Part shown: one piece after another, positions 44,905 to 54,379 of the stretch
Layout: each line of letters opens with the position of its first letter
How positions within the stretch are numbered: position 1 is the first letter of the stretch
Source of the DNA: Microbacterium keratanolyticum
GTDB taxonomy: Bacteria > Actinomycetota > Actinomycetes > Actinomycetales > Microbacteriaceae
Length of the DNA: 64,000 nucleotides
Reading direction: 5' to 3'
NCBI RefSeq assembly: GCF_016907255.1
Contig: NZ_JAFBBQ010000001.1
Span: 744,001-808,000, forward strand
Translations under genes and position numbers: made by a program
The notes under the pieces: model-generated
Seen by the model: the letters and a program-made list of their open reading frames with translations, nothing else
Database searches by the model: none
What the model was told of the DNA's origin: nothing

Positions 44905-47900
44905 TCAGCCCGCGGTCTGCGGCAGGCCGACTTTCGCCTTCGCCCAGGACCGTCCGCGGGTGTCTTTGAGGATGTCGTACTCGACGTCGACGTGCGGCTC
45001 GATCGCGCTGTACTTGTCATTCGGCGCGCCGATGATGAGCTGGAAGCCCAGACCCCTCCAGGCGCCGATCGCGCGCTTGGTGAAGTGCGCGTCGGCCTTG
45101 ATGAGGGCCTCGTCCATGAACACCGGAGCGTAGCGCGGGCGCTCTGCGCCGGCGTCGCCGAGCTGGTAGCGCAGGGCCGCCCCGACGATGAAGGCGACGA
45201 GCTCCTGCGATTCGCCACCCGACTTCTCACCGATGTGGTCGTAGAGAGCCACATGCTGCTTCGTCTGGGCGTCGATCCGCTCCGCACTCACGCGCACGTG
45301 GTTGCGCACGTCGATCAGCTCGGCGAAGTCGGGGGCGGTCCGGCGCATGCGCCCGATCAGTCGCGACATCCGCGCGTAGGCGTGCTCACGCTCAGCATCC
45401 GTCGTCGCATCTTCGATCAGTGCGCGCACCTCGCGAAGGTCGCGGCGGAAGCGCTTGCGGGGCTCGGAGGTGTTCTCCCGCGGCGAGATCTGCAGGCGAT
45501 GCGCATCGTCGTAGAACGGCAGAGCCTCCATGATGCGGTTGATGGGGTCGATCCGCTCCTTGATCTCCCGCAGCGACCGGCTCAGCGTGGAGTCCAGGCT
45601 CGTCAGGTCATTGCCCGAGAGCTTGAGCAGGCTGTCGCGCCACTCGTTCTCCAGCTCGTGCAGGCCACTCGTCTTCAGGGTCTCGAGGATGCGCTCGAAC
45701 TCCCCCACCGAGGCATCCGGATCCGGGAGCAGCGCCAGGCTCGGCCAGCGTTCCAAGAAGCCACGCATCAGACGCTGCATGCTGTCGCGCTGCTCGGCGT
45801 GTGTATCCGCCGCGGTGCGCCTGTCGTCGCTGAGGCGCTGCGCGGCGGACCCGACGGCGAGATCGAGGCGGGCGAGCCGCGCGGATGCGCTCTCCTGCGC
45901 CTCCTCCTCGGCGAGCATGAAACGGTCATCGAGGAAGCGCGACTGGACGGCGTCGAGGGCGATCTCGGCGGCCTCTGCCGCGTCGATCACGCTCTGGCAT
46001 GCGTCCACATCGTCGGTGACATCGCCCCAGCGCTTCTCGACCTGGTCGCGCTCGACGCTCGTCGCACCGATCTCACCGTTGAGTCGCGCTGAGCGGGCCT
46101 TGAGCTCTTCGGTCTCTGCGCGCAGACGTGCGATCTCAGGGTTGGCGTCGGTGACTTCGGTCTCCACGGCGATCCAGCGATCCCGTTCAGCTTCGACGGC
46201 CGCGACGTCCACCTGGTCCCAGGTGAGGTCCTTGATGCGCTGGAAGATCGCGGCACGGCGCTCGATGCCGTCGAGCGCCGCCTCGGCGTTGCGCACGGCG
46301 CCCGCGGCGGCGTCGACCTTGCCACGCAGGCGTTCGAGCTGCCCGTCGAGGTCGCGAAGGCGTCGCTCGTTCGAGAAGCCGAGCACGTTCTCTCGCCCGT
46401 GTCCTCCGTGCGCGCCGCGGCTCCCCTGCGACATCTGACCGGCGATCGTCAGAGCCATACGGTGCTCGCCCAGCTGCGCGGACGAATCGACGCACACGAA
46501 GGCGAACCGCTCGTCGAGGCGCTGCTGCAGCCAGCCCGTGAACGTGGAGTCGCGATACTCCAGACGTCCGGGCATCGTGGTGACATCGCCGGATCTCGTC
46601 TGCGCGAGTCCGGACTGGATCCCCTCGTATCGCAGACGCACAGGCGTGCGCACGGTGTCGATCGCCGCGCGGAACGCGGGCAGGTGGGCCTCGTCGATGA
46701 GCAGTGTGGTGGCGAAGCCGCCGAGTGCGAGGTTGAACGCTTCGCGCCACGGCTCGAACTCCGTGCGCACCTCGATCAGCTCGCCGACGAACGGCAGATC
46801 CGAGGGTTCCAGGCCTGCGGCGCGGGCGAGCAGCGCACGTGAGTCGTCGAGGGCGGAGGGGATGCTGCCGCGAACACGGCTCCCCTTGTCGCGTTCGTCC
46901 TCGATCGCGGCGAGTTCTCGGGCCAGACGGGCACGGGTCGATTCCGCCTCAGCGAACTCCGCGCGAGCCGCGCGCCGACCGGCTGCGTCGCTCGTGGCTT
47001 CTGCGGCACGTCCGAGCAGCGCATCGAACTGCTCGCGGGTCGTGATCTCCTCGTCCAGTTCGTTCAGATCGGCGTCGAAGCGCTCCCGCTCTCGCCTGAC
47101 CTCGCTGAGACGACGTTCGACCCCGCGCAGCTCGCGCTGCGCGGTCTCCAGGCGGTCACCGCCGGACTGCCGCAGGACATCCAGGCGTCCCTCCCGCTCG
47201 GCGTCGGCCGCGGCGGCAAGCGCGCGCTTCTCCCGCAGTTCCAGGTCGAGGGCCCGGGTGCGGTCGCGCAGCTCCGTCTCGACCTCGCGCAGCAGATCCA
47301 GTCGCCGCTGTGCACGCCAGAGCGACGCGCGAGAAGCGGGCTGCGAGAAATCGCCGACCTCGTCGATCAGACGGACGCGCTCGGCGGCGGTCTCGATCCG
47401 CTCCTGGATGCCGCGGATCGGCTCCAGCGCACTCACCTGCTGGCGTGCTGTGAGCATGCTCGTGCGGGTGCTCTCCAGTTCGTCGAAGTGCGCGACGACC
47501 GCGTCGGCGGTGGCCATCGTCTCGGGCTCTTCGAGCACGAGCTTCTTGTACAGGTCGTCGACGGTGGTGATCTGCTGACCGGCCTGGATGCGTGAGAGCA
47601 GGCTCACCGCCTTCGCGCCCGAGCCTGCGGCTCCGATGCCCAGCACCGCGTGCAGTCGCGCGGAGAACTCTCGGTCGGTGCCGAGCGTCTCCAGGCCCAG
47701 CGCGCGCAGCGCGGGCTCCGCGAGGCGCTGCGCCGCAGCACCATCGAGCAGGGAGAGGTCGAACGCCGCGGCGGTCGTCGCACGCACGCGCACGGTGTCT
47801 TCGAGCGTGCGCGCGCCGGCCGGGATGTACCATGCGCGAAGGGCGGTGAAGCGTGCGTCGTCATGGTCACGCCAGGTCATGGCGATGGCGGTCCAGGTGT

Positions 47901-48267
47901 CTTCGCCGTCGCCCCGGAGCACGCGCAGCTTCGTGCCCTCGTCGGTGCGCGATTCGTCGAGCTTGCCGCGACCGTAGGAGAGGATGTTGCGCTGCTCCTC
48001 GCCGCGCGGGCGCCCGGTGACGCCGCCGTTCGAGGCACCGTTGAAGGGCGTCGTGTGCGGCATCATGAGCGCGATATAGGCGTCCATGAGCGTGGACTTG
48101 CCGGAGCCGGAGCCGCCGCAGAGCAGCGTCGCGTTGGGCGAGAAGCGCACAAGGTGCGGACCACCGTCGTAGCCGCCCCAGTTCACGAGCTGCAGATCTT
48201 CTGCGACCCACTGCTGTCCGCGCGACTCGGCGGGAATCAGCCCGAAGAGGGTGTCGATCATCGTCAC
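44905..48267 (-). CDS. jetC: SMC/MukB-like ATPase JetC (MksB-type)
   Basis: The protein is 1120 residues. Walker A is GGSGSGKST (51-59) just after [10 protein letters not shown]. Long coiled-coil arms cover about 300-450 and 630-850, flanking a hinge-like domain around 480-620 ([20 protein letters not shown]). The C-terminal head has the signature [14 protein letters not shown] and Walker [13 protein letters not shown]. This is the MksB/JetC branch of SMC-like ATPases that load on DNA and extrude loops. It overlaps jetB by 4 bp. It is the last gene of the operon; no jetD follows. Confidence 0.9.
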   Translation of the reverse strand: MTMIDTLFGLIPAESRGQQWVAEDLQLVNWGGYDGGPHLVRFSPNATLLCGGSGSGKSTLMDAYIALMMPHTTPFNGASNGGVTGRPRGEEQRNILSYGRGKLDESRTDEGTKLRVLRGDGEDTWTAIAMTWRDHDDARFTALRAWYIPAGARTLEDTVRVRATTAAAFDLSLLDGAAAQRLAEPALRALGLETLGTDREFSARLHAVLGIGAAGSGAKAVSLLSRIQAGQQITTVDDLYKKLVLEEPETMATADAVVAHFDELESTRTSMLTARQQVSALEPIRGIQERIETAAERVRLIDEVGDFSQPASRASLWRAQRRLDLLREVETELRDRTRALDLELREKRALAAAADAEREGRLDVLRQSGGDRLETAQRELRGVERRLSEVRRERERFDADLNELDEEITTREQFDALLGRAAEATSDAAGRRAARAEFAEAESTRARLARELAAIEDERDKGSRVRGSIPSALDDSRALLARAAGLEPSDLPFVGELIEVRTEFEPWREAFNLALGGFATTLLIDEAHLPAFRAAIDTVRTPVRLRYEGIQSGLAQTRSGDVTTMPGRLEYRDSTFTGWLQQRLDERFAFVCVDSSAQLGEHRMALTIAGQMSQGSRGAHGGHGRENVLGFSNERRLRDLDGQLERLRGKVDAAAGAVRNAEAALDGIERRAAIFQRIKDLTWDQVDVAAVEAERDRWIAVETEVTDANPEIARLRAETEELKARSARLNGEIGATSVERDQVEKRWGDVTDDVDACQSVIDAAEAAEIALDAVQSRFLDDRFMLAEEEAQESASARLARLDLAVGSAAQRLSDDRRTAADTHAEQRDSMQRLMRGFLERWPSLALLPDPDASVGEFERILETLKTSGLHELENEWRDSLLKLSGNDLTSLDSTLSRSLREIKERIDPINRIMEALPFYDDAHRLQISPRENTSEPRKRFRRDLREVRALIEDATTDAEREHAYARMSRLIGRMRRTAPDFAELIDVRNHVRVSAERIDAQTKQHVALYDHIGEKSGGESQELVAFIVGAALRYQLGDAGAERPRYAPVFMDEALIKADAHFTKRAIGAWRGLGFQLIIGAPNDKYSAIEPHVDVEYDILKDTRGRSWAKAKVGLPQTAG

Positions 48268-49061
48268 AGCGCGCCCGCTTCCACGAGGTCATCGGCATCG
48301 TTCGATGCGTGTTCTTCGGCGCCCTCAGGCGCAGCATCCGCGGTGTCCTTCTCGGCCTGCCGTGCGCGCAGCCAGTCCCGGAGCTCGGCGAGCTTCTCGG
48401 CGCTCAGCACGACCTCGACGAGCGAGCTGATCCGGTAGCGTCCGGTCGTCTCCTCGTCGATGATCCCCTCACGGTCGAGGCGCTCCATGGCATTGCGGAT
48501 GGCCTTCTGCTGGCGGGCCGTGCTGCCGTCGACCTCGGCGAAGTAGCTGAGCACCGTCTGCTCGACGTCTTCGATGTCGATGCGCGGTGAGGATTCGCCC
48601 GCAGCGGATTCGCGCTGATAGACGGTGCGCAGGTGCACGAGCACGAGCGTCTCGGCACGCGTGTACGGCGCGTCCTTGAGCAGGATCGGCACATCGAGCT
48701 CGTCGGACCGCACCTGCTGCTTGTATGCGAGACCGCGGGTATGGTCGACGACGAGACGCAGGAAGAGGTCGTTCAGCCGTGACTCGACGATCTGGTGGTG
48801 GTCGCGCAGCAGCGCCCACTCCCGGCGGTTGCGCTCGGCAGAGAGGAAGCGACGCTGCAGGATCAGGACGAGCACGCGGCGCACCTCGGCGTCGAGGGTT
48901 CCGCGGTCACCGGCGAAGAGGTCGTCAGGGTCGTCCTCCATCGCCACGGGGGCGATGAAGGCGTCGTCCGTCGAGGTTCCGACGGCGGATGCCTCGTCCC
49001 GCCCAGACTCGACGGTGGCGGTCTCCTCGGGACGCTGCTCCTCGGTTTCCGGCTCAGTCAT
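48264..49061 (-). CDS. jetB: JetB (MksE-type, DUF4194) kite subunit
   Basis: The protein is 265 residues. A disordered acidic head (about 1-45) leads into the DUF4194 winged-helix domains: [42 protein letters not shown], then [13 protein letters not shown] and [18 protein letters not shown]. These proteins link the SMC heads to the kleisin in Mks/Wadjet complexes. The gene overlaps jetA by 8 bp and jetC by 4 bp, giving tight coupling. Confidence 0.88.
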   Translation of the reverse strand: MTEPETEEQRPEETATVESGRDEASAVGTSTDDAFIAPVAMEDDPDDLFAGDRGTLDAEVRRVLVLILQRRFLSAERNRREWALLRDHHQIVESRLNDLFLRLVVDHTRGLAYKQQVRSDELDVPILLKDAPYTRAETLVLVHLRTVYQRESAAGESSPRIDIEDVEQTVLSYFAEVDGSTARQQKAIRNAMERLDREGIIDEETTGRYRISSLVEVVLSAEKLAELRDWLRARQAEKDTADAAPEGAEEHASNDADDLVEAGAL

Positions 49062-50523
49062 GCTGTTCCTCCTTGTGCGTGCGGGCAGTCACGGCGCCGA
49101 ACGCGAAACGTCGGGTGGTGCCGTCAGGACGCAGGGCTTCCACGATCGAGACGCCCTCCCCCTCGGCTAGGCCGTTGCGATGGGCGATCTCGAGCATTCC
49201 GAGAAGGTCCACGGGACGGCGGGTGTCGTCATCGACGCCGGCGAACGCGTCCGCCAGGTCGAACTCCTCTCCGAGACCGGCGAGGTACGCCTCGATCTCG
49301 GCGTAGCGGGGGCCTCCCCATGCGCGGGTGTCGGCGTCAACGAATTCGACGTCGTCGGCGTCGGTGAGCGGCGCTGGGGTGCCCGGCGGGCGGATGTCAC
49401 TGATGGACTGGCGGAGGTGCCCGAGGTCGAGACGCGGCAGGCTGCGCACGGGGTCGACGATGTGGCTGCCGGAGGTGTCGCGGGTCCAGGCGTGCAGGCC
49501 GGAGATCACGTCGCGCAGCAGATCATCGACCTGGCGATCGCGCAGCGGGTCGTGGGTCTTCACCTGCCCGGTGATGACGTGCGAGGCGCGCCGCTGCGCT
49601 GCCAGCACCTCTTCGACGCCGAGTTCGACGCGACGCCCGATCGCGTCAAGTTCGGCGCGCTGGGCGGCATCGAGTCGCTGCGAGAAGGGCTGGCGCAGCA
49701 GCACATGCAGCTGGTCGGTGAGGGCGTCGATGCGGTCGGCATCTCCGATGAGGCGGAGCGCTCCGGAGAACGCACGTCCCTCAGGGGTCGACTGCATGAC
49801 GTCTTTGGCGCGCTGCAGGTATTCGCGCAATACCTCGCCGGTGGGACGCTCGTCGCGGCGGAGATGGGCGACGACATCGCGCTGCATGGCTTTGAGGGAC
49901 TCCGCGACGCGGGTGAAGTCGGCGGGCAGCTCACGCGCGAGGTGCAGGACGTTCTCGGCTTCTTCGAGCAGCTCCTCGTCGTCGAGCGGAGCGAGATCGC
50001 CGAGTTCCGCGCGAGCGATCTCGGCGTCGATTGCGTCGCGCTCTGCCGTGAGGCGTACAAGACGGCGGATGGGGTCGGCCTCGGCGTTGTCGGACAGGTT
50101 CTCGACCGCTTCGAGGAGCGTGCGGATGCGGGAGTTGGAGACGCGGGTGCGGCCGGCGCCGGTGCGTCCGGTGATCTCGAGCGCTTCGACGGCGTGGGCG
50201 GAGAGACGGTATACCTCGACATCGTCGTCGATCTGCTGCACGAGCCAGCCGACCTTCGCCCAGGTGCGGCAGACTTCGCGTCCGCTGCCGGAGGGCAGTC
50301 GCCGCTCTTCATCGTCGTGACCGGCGGAGCGGAGTTCGTCGAGGATCTCGGCGACTTCGGCATGCGCGTCGGCGATCGCGACAGAGGGCCGATCGGCGGT
50401 GAAGAGGATCGAGAGGGCGGCGACCACGAAGGGCGCGAACCGCCCGTGCAGGAGATCGAGGGTCGGGGTTCTAAACGCCGCGAGAGAGCGGGAGTATGCC
50501 GCCTCGGCACGCGTATCAGTCAC
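49054..50523 (-). CDS. jetA: JetA (MksF-type, DUF3375) kleisin-like subunit
   Basis: The protein is 489 residues from the GTG at 50523. It has the DUF3375 start ([21 protein letters not shown]) followed by [28 protein letters not shown] long helical part includes [29 protein letters not shown]. It is the kleisin that closes the SMC ring. A TAAGAT -10 box lies at 50531-50536, so the mRNA is probably leaderless. The terminator at 50597-50616 insulates the operon from the tRNA genes upstream. Confidence 0.88.
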   Translation of the reverse strand: MTDTRAEAAYSRSLAAFRTPTLDLLHGRFAPFVVAALSILFTADRPSVAIADAHAEVAEILDELRSAGHDDEERRLPSGSGREVCRTWAKVGWLVQQIDDDVEVYRLSAHAVEALEITGRTGAGRTRVSNSRIRTLLEAVENLSDNAEADPIRRLVRLTAERDAIDAEIARAELGDLAPLDDEELLEEAENVLHLARELPADFTRVAESLKAMQRDVVAHLRRDERPTGEVLREYLQRAKDVMQSTPEGRAFSGALRLIGDADRIDALTDQLHVLLRQPFSQRLDAAQRAELDAIGRRVELGVEEVLAAQRRASHVITGQVKTHDPLRDRQVDDLLRDVISGLHAWTRDTSGSHIVDPVRSLPRLDLGHLRQSISDIRPPGTPAPLTDADDVEFVDADTRAWGGPRYAEIEAYLAGLGEEFDLADAFAGVDDDTRRPVDLLGMLEIAHRNGLAEGEGVSIVEALRPDGTTRRFAFGAVTARTHKEEQHD

Positions 50524-50530
50524 CGGATCA

Positions 50531-50536
50531 ATCTTA
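50531..50536 (-). promoter_or_regulatory. -10 box of the jetABC operon
   Basis: The minus strand reads TAAGAT 7 bp before the jetA GTG, which puts the start of transcription at or next to the start codon. No good -35 element is seen. The mRNA is likely leaderless. Confidence 0.45.
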
Positions 50537-50596
50537 TCGGGGAGCGGTCCAACGGCTGAATTGGGCCCGTCCTGCGGCGGACCCTCAAACGACAAA

Positions 50597-50616
50597 ACCC
50601 CCGGAAATCCGGGGGT
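50597..50616 (-). terminator. Terminator of the tRNA-Thr/tRNA-Met transcript
   Basis: A perfect 9-bp stem (ACCCCCGGA with TCCGGGGGT) and 2-nt loop starts 9 bp after tRNA-Met. It is followed on the minus strand by TTTTGTCGTTT. Confidence 0.85.
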
Positions 50617-50625
50617 CCTAGTCTG

Positions 50626-50699
50626 TAGCAGGAGCGGGGCTTGAACCCGCGACCTCACGATTATGAGTCGTGCGCTCTAACCAGCTGAGCTACCCTGCC
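50626..50699 (-). tRNA. tRNA-Met (CAT), elongator type
   Basis: A 74-nt cloverleaf can be drawn: acceptor GGCAGGG with TCCTGCT, a D-arm with AGCTCAGCTGGTTAGAGC, anticodon CAT at 50663-50665 within ACTCATAATC, and T-arm GCGGGTTCAAGCCCCGC. The first base pair is G-T rather than the mismatch of initiator tRNA. The 3' CCA is not encoded. A modified tRNA-Ile2 with CAT is a less likely alternative. Confidence 0.9.
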
Positions 50700-50735
50700 G
50701 CGAGGCATCCGTTCACAGAGGAGAAGAATGCTGCG

Positions 50736-50807
50736 AGCCCCGAGTCAGGATTGAACTGACGACCCCTTCCTTACCATGGAAGTGCTCTGCCACTGAGCTA
50801 TCGGGGC
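50736..50807 (-). tRNA. tRNA-Thr (GGT)
   Basis: A 72-nt cloverleaf: acceptor GCCCCGA with TCGGGGC, anticodon GGT at 50773-50775 in the loop ATGGTAA, T-arm GTCAGTTCAATCCTGAC and discriminator T. The 3' CCA is not encoded. It lies 36 bp upstream of tRNA-Met on the same strand, so both are co-transcribed. Confidence 0.92.
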
Positions 50808-50833
50808 GATGCCGTATTTTTGGCAACCAGATG

Positions 50834-50862
50834 AGAATAGCACTCTCCGGCGTTCTCGCTAA
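50834..50862 (-). promoter_or_regulatory. Probable promoter of the tRNA pair
   Basis: The minus strand shows TATTCT (50834-50839) about 27 bp upstream of tRNA-Thr, with a weak TTAGCG -35-like word 17 bp further upstream. The space lies just beyond the M23 peptidase stop. Confidence 0.35.
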
Positions 50863-50869
50863 ATCGAGG

Positions 50870-52222
50870 CTACTTCCGCCCGGCGTTGGCCATCATCCAC
50901 GGCAGAGGATCGATGGTGGAGCCGTTCACGATGAGCTCGAAGTGCAGGTGGGCGCCGTAGGAACGACCGGTGTTGCCCGTCAGCCCGACGATGTCGCCGA
51001 CCTTCACCACGTCTCCGGTCTGCAGACGCTGCGAGCCGTACTGCATGTGCGCGTAGTGGCTCGTGATGAGCTGTCCGTCGATGACGTGATCGATGTAGGT
51101 TCCGACGCCGTAGCCGCCGTCGGACTCTGTCGCGAGACGCACGACGCCGTCGGCGATCGCCTGAATCGGTGCGCCTTCACCCGGGACCAGGTCGATACCG
51201 GCGTGCAGCTGTCCCCAGCGCGGGCCGTACGGCGAACTCATCGCCACACCGACGACGAAGGGCCACTGGATCGACGCGTTCGGGTCGTTCGTATACAGCG
51301 AGTCGGAGTAGCGGATGCCCTGCTCGGCGGCGAGATCGGCTCTCGAAATGGTCGAGAACCCGGCTGCGCCGGTGAGCGCCTCGTTCTGCACCGCGGTCGG
51401 CGCCACAAAGGCCTGGATCTCACCCTGTTCTGTCTTGCTGCTCCCCGCAGACGGCCCCTGCGCGACCAGCGAGGTTGTCGACGCCAGCGAGGCACCCTGC
51501 GCCGCAGCGACAGCCTCGGCCGGAAGCGTCATCGACACGGCGAGGAGACCTGCGATCCCCATGACGCCGGCGCTCGCACCGATCGTGACCATCTTGCGCA
51601 GCGCACCCACACGGGGGCGCTGCGGCACGACATGTTCTGACGTCGCTGCGGGGTCGGCCGATGCCGACCGGTGCCGCGGGAGGGATGGGCCAGCCGACTC
51701 GGGAGCGGCGGAAGCGAAAAGCTGGGAGGCTGCGGCGAAGACGTCGTACTCGACCTCCGGCGCCGTCGCGGGCGCGTCTTCGACGACCTGAGTGGGAACG
51801 GTGGCGGGTTCGGAGACCGGCGCGGCGACGGGGGTCACCGTGACCGTGGGTCGCGCTGCCGCTCTTGCCCGTGTGCGCGTCGTCGGCGCATCGTCTGATC
51901 GCGCCGACGGCGCGGAAGGGGTTGGCTTCGGCTCGTCCGACGGATCAGCGACGGCCTGCGCAGCCGCAAGAGCGGATGCGGCGATCAACGTCTGTGCGGC
52001 GGCGACCCCGTCGACCGTGTCGAGCTGCTGTGCCGAGGGGGATGCAGAAGTGGCGTCCTGACGTCGTGAACGACGCGTGAGAGGCGCGGGAGCCACGACG
52101 GCCGCGGGCGTCTCGAGCTGCTGTTCCTGCGAAGTCTCCGGAGTCTCCGGCGCACCGGAGGTCGGGAGGCGACGAGAACGGCGCGTGGGCGCAGACTCCG
52201 TCGCGGGGGATTCGAAGGGCAA
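50870..52222 (-). CDS. Membrane-anchored M23-family (LytM) peptidase
   Basis: The protein is 450 residues. A cytoplasmic, disordered Pro/Ala/Thr-rich head of about 205 residues (with RRSRR clusters) precedes one membrane helix (MVTIGASAGVMGIAGLLAVS). The extracellular C-terminus is a LytM domain: zinc ligands in GQLHAGIDLVPG (His, Asp) and AHLHFEL (His), with VGLTGNTGRSYG between. It should cut peptidoglycan peptide bridges or activate an amidase. The start is a TTG with GAGAAACG upstream. The motif HLHFE is complete, so enzymatic activity is plausible. Confidence 0.85.
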   Translation of the reverse strand: MPFESPATESAPTRRSRRLPTSGAPETPETSQEQQLETPAAVVAPAPLTRRSRRQDATSASPSAQQLDTVDGVAAAQTLIAASALAAAQAVADPSDEPKPTPSAPSARSDDAPTTRTRARAAARPTVTVTPVAAPVSEPATVPTQVVEDAPATAPEVEYDVFAAASQLFASAAPESAGPSLPRHRSASADPAATSEHVVPQRPRVGALRKMVTIGASAGVMGIAGLLAVSMTLPAEAVAAAQGASLASTTSLVAQGPSAGSSKTEQGEIQAFVAPTAVQNEALTGAAGFSTISRADLAAEQGIRYSDSLYTNDPNASIQWPFVVGVAMSSPYGPRWGQLHAGIDLVPGEGAPIQAIADGVVRLATESDGGYGVGTYIDHVIDGQLITSHYAHMQYGSQRLQTGDVVKVGDIVGLTGNTGRSYGAHLHFELIVNGSTIDPLPWMMANAGRK

Positions 52223-52287
52223 AACGTTTCTCTCGGGGTTGGGCCGTATCGGGGCGGCTCAGTGGGTGGTACACCCCTCGTTATTCG

Positions 52288-52304
52288 GGTAACGAAGGTA
52301 ACGA
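52288..52304. promoter_or_regulatory. GGTAACGA direct repeat upstream of the M23 peptidase
   Basis: GGTAACGA occurs at 52288-52295 and 52297-52304, with an inverted GTTA at 52280-52283. GTAAC pairs are the core of MtrA-type response regulator sites, and MtrA controls cell-wall hydrolases in actinobacteria. The spacing here is 9 bp, slightly shorter than usual. Confidence 0.4.
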
Positions 52305-52404
52305 TCGGATAAACACTACATGCATCGTCCTGGGAATGCCATGTGCACGTCGGCGTGCTGTGGATTGTTTCCGCGCACGTCGGTGCGGGGCCTCGTGCGG
52401 GTGC

Positions 52405-53196
52405 TCATTCTGCATCGAAGATCCGTCTGCGGAGCTCCGTGACCACACCCGCGGCGCCTGCGAGATTCATCCGCCGCGCCGCTGACTGCTCGGGCCGGGA
52501 GAACACTCCCCCCGCCTCCTGCACGATGAGAGACCCGGCCGCGAAGTCCCACGGCTGAAGACCGCGTTCGAAGTAGCCGTCGAGCCGCCCGGCGGCGACG
52601 AACGAGAGATCGAGCGCCGCGGATCCGCCGCGACGCAGATCGCGCGCCATCGGCATGACGCGGCCCACGGTGGCGAGATCTCCGGCGTGCGTCGCGGGGT
52701 CGTATCCGAATCCGGTCGCGAGCAGAGCACCGGCGGCCGAGGGCTCGGCAACGTGTATGCGTCGGCTGTTGAGCTGGGCTCCTCCGCCGTTCGCAGCGGA
52801 GAAGGTCTCGCCCAGCACGGGAGCATGAACCGCGCCCGCGAGCGGAACCCAGGTATCGGGGTCCGGGCTGCCCTGCACGACCGCGATGCTCACGGCATAG
52901 AGGGGAATACCCGACGCGTAGTTGACCGTGCCGTCGATAGGATCAATGACCCACGTGATGTCCGTCGCCCCCGCCGACGTGCCTGACTCCTCGCCGAGGA
53001 ATCCCTCTCCGGGCCGTTCGGTGCGCAGTCGATCACGGATCAGCGCCTCCACTTCGCGGTCAGCGTCAGTGACGATATCCGCGAGCGTTGACTTCGTCGC
53101 GGCCAGCGCGACGCCCGCGGCACGACGCTGACGCGCGAGCTCCCCTGCCTCTTGAGCAATGTCGACGGCCAGTTGCCGATAGGCCTCCGGGTTCAT
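52405..53196 (-). CDS. Inositol monophosphatase family phosphatase
   Basis: The protein is 263 residues. Metal-binding motifs are visible: DIVTDADREVE (first Asp), GFLGEESG (Glu), WVIDPIDGTVNYASGIP (the DPIDGT triad) and LQPWDFAAGSLIVQEAGG (last Asp). It hydrolyses inositol phosphate or a related sugar phosphate with Mg2+. I chose the ATG at 53196, which shares one base with the upstream stop; a GTG at 53199 is equally possible. The link to the membrane protein upstream is unexplained. Confidence 0.9.
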   Translation of the reverse strand: MNPEAYRQLAVDIAQEAGELARQRRAAGVALAATKSTLADIVTDADREVEALIRDRLRTERPGEGFLGEESGTSAGATDITWVIDPIDGTVNYASGIPLYAVSIAVVQGSPDPDTWVPLAGAVHAPVLGETFSAANGGGAQLNSRRIHVAEPSAAGALLATGFGYDPATHAGDLATVGRVMPMARDLRRGGSAALDLSFVAAGRLDGYFERGLQPWDFAAGSLIVQEAGGVFSRPEQSAARRMNLAGAAGVVTELRRRIFDAE

Positions 53197-54233
53197 CACC
53201 GGGGCGGTTCAGGGGCGGTGTCGTCGGTAGACGGGGCGGAAGGCGCCGGCGGGGCCGGAGGCGCGGGCGACACAGGTGGGACCGGAGGCGCGGGCGGTGC
53301 GGGAGGCGCCGGCGGGAACGCGGGCGTCGTCGGCTGCACCGGTGCATCCGCTCCGCTCTGCTCAGTCACGTGCACGGGAGGCCCGGGCGGAGCCGAAGGA
53401 GCCATAGCCGCCTGCGGAGCGCCGACGTGCGTCTGCGGGTCGTAGTTCCATTCGAGCTGCGGGGTGGGCACGCCGGTGTAGTAGGCGTTCCAGTCGGGCG
53501 AGCCGTCGTGGAGGGCTGGCAGCGGCGTGACACCGTCTGCGAACATCGGCCACGGCGCAAGCTGCGCTGCGGCGCTCACGGGCCGCGCTGGCTTCGGCTT
53601 CTTCGGAGCGAAGAGTGCGTTGAGCAGCGGAATCAGCGTCGTACCGACCGCCGTGAGAATCGCGAGCGCGACGACGATTCTCCAGTAGAGGTCGGCGTAC
53701 TCGAACGAGCGCGGGAACGTGAGGAAGAAGACCAACAGGCCGACGAGCCCGGCAAGGAACACCTGGGTCAGGATCGTGATCACTCGGGTGAACGTCGTCA
53801 CATACCTCTGAGAAGCCTTCGTGAACAGACGCACGTGAAGGAGCGCGAGTTGCAGTACGCCGATCGCGAGGATCAGGAACCAGAACCGTTCGGCGGGATC
53901 GAAGTAGCCGTAGCCGTACCGCTGATCTTCCGGGAGCCAGATCTTGACTGCGCCGACGAGCAGGGCGATGATCCATGACACCATGCTCAGCAGGGCCAGC
54001 CAGTCGGGTCGGTTCGGCGCGAGGCTCGCTTCGAGAATCGCGATACCCGCAAACCCCGCCAGCAGCAGAATCGTGAGGAAGGCGCGGCCGATCAGTCCTT
54101 CCTGATCGCCGATCAGCACCCAGACGACGCACACGAGCGCCGCTGCGATCAGCGCGCCGATGGCGATCCACAGCGAGCCGCGAATCAGCAGGGACATGTC
54201 AGGCTTGGACTCTTGCTGCGATGGGGCAGTCAT
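53196..54233 (-). CDS. Multi-pass membrane protein with a proline/alanine-rich C-terminal tail
   Basis: I do not recognise the family of this 345-residue protein. It has about six hydrophobic helices in the first 215 residues (IAIGALIAAALVCVVWVLIG, AFLTILLLAGFAGIAILEA and others). A cytoplasmic tail of about 130 residues ends in long PPAPPAPPAPP-type repeats. The tail may bind SH3-like or other proline-reading partners, or be a disordered spacer. It is coupled to the phosphatase gene by a one-base overlap. Confidence 0.7.
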   Translation of the reverse strand: MTAPSQQESKPDMSLLIRGSLWIAIGALIAAALVCVVWVLIGDQEGLIGRAFLTILLLAGFAGIAILEASLAPNRPDWLALLSMVSWIIALLVGAVKIWLPEDQRYGYGYFDPAERFWFLILAIGVLQLALLHVRLFTKASQRYVTTFTRVITILTQVFLAGLVGLLVFFLTFPRSFEYADLYWRIVVALAILTAVGTTLIPLLNALFAPKKPKPARPVSAAAQLAPWPMFADGVTPLPALHDGSPDWNAYYTGVPTPQLEWNYDPQTHVGAPQAAMAPSAPPGPPVHVTEQSGADAPVQPTTPAFPPAPPAPPAPPVPPVSPAPPAPPAPSAPSTDDTAPEPPR

Positions 54234-54379
54234 GACGCGATCTCTCCTCCGGTCACCTTCGTGGCCTCAATCTTCGCATGCGTTGCGAACGATGCTCGTG
54301 TGGCACCCGCCTCGGTGGAAAGCCCTCAGAATCCCCCTCCTGTGGAGAGATCGATGGTCGCCGATGACAGCGCTGAACG

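Noticed and set aside
53219..53345. Apparent tandem repeat of CCGGAGGCGCGGG-type units
   Set aside because: It encodes the proline/alanine-rich tail of the membrane protein at 53196-54233 and is codon-level low complexity, not a separate repeat array.
53088..53978. 296-codon plus-strand ORF
   Set aside because: It is antisense to the phosphatase and membrane protein genes and has a GR-rich low-complexity product.
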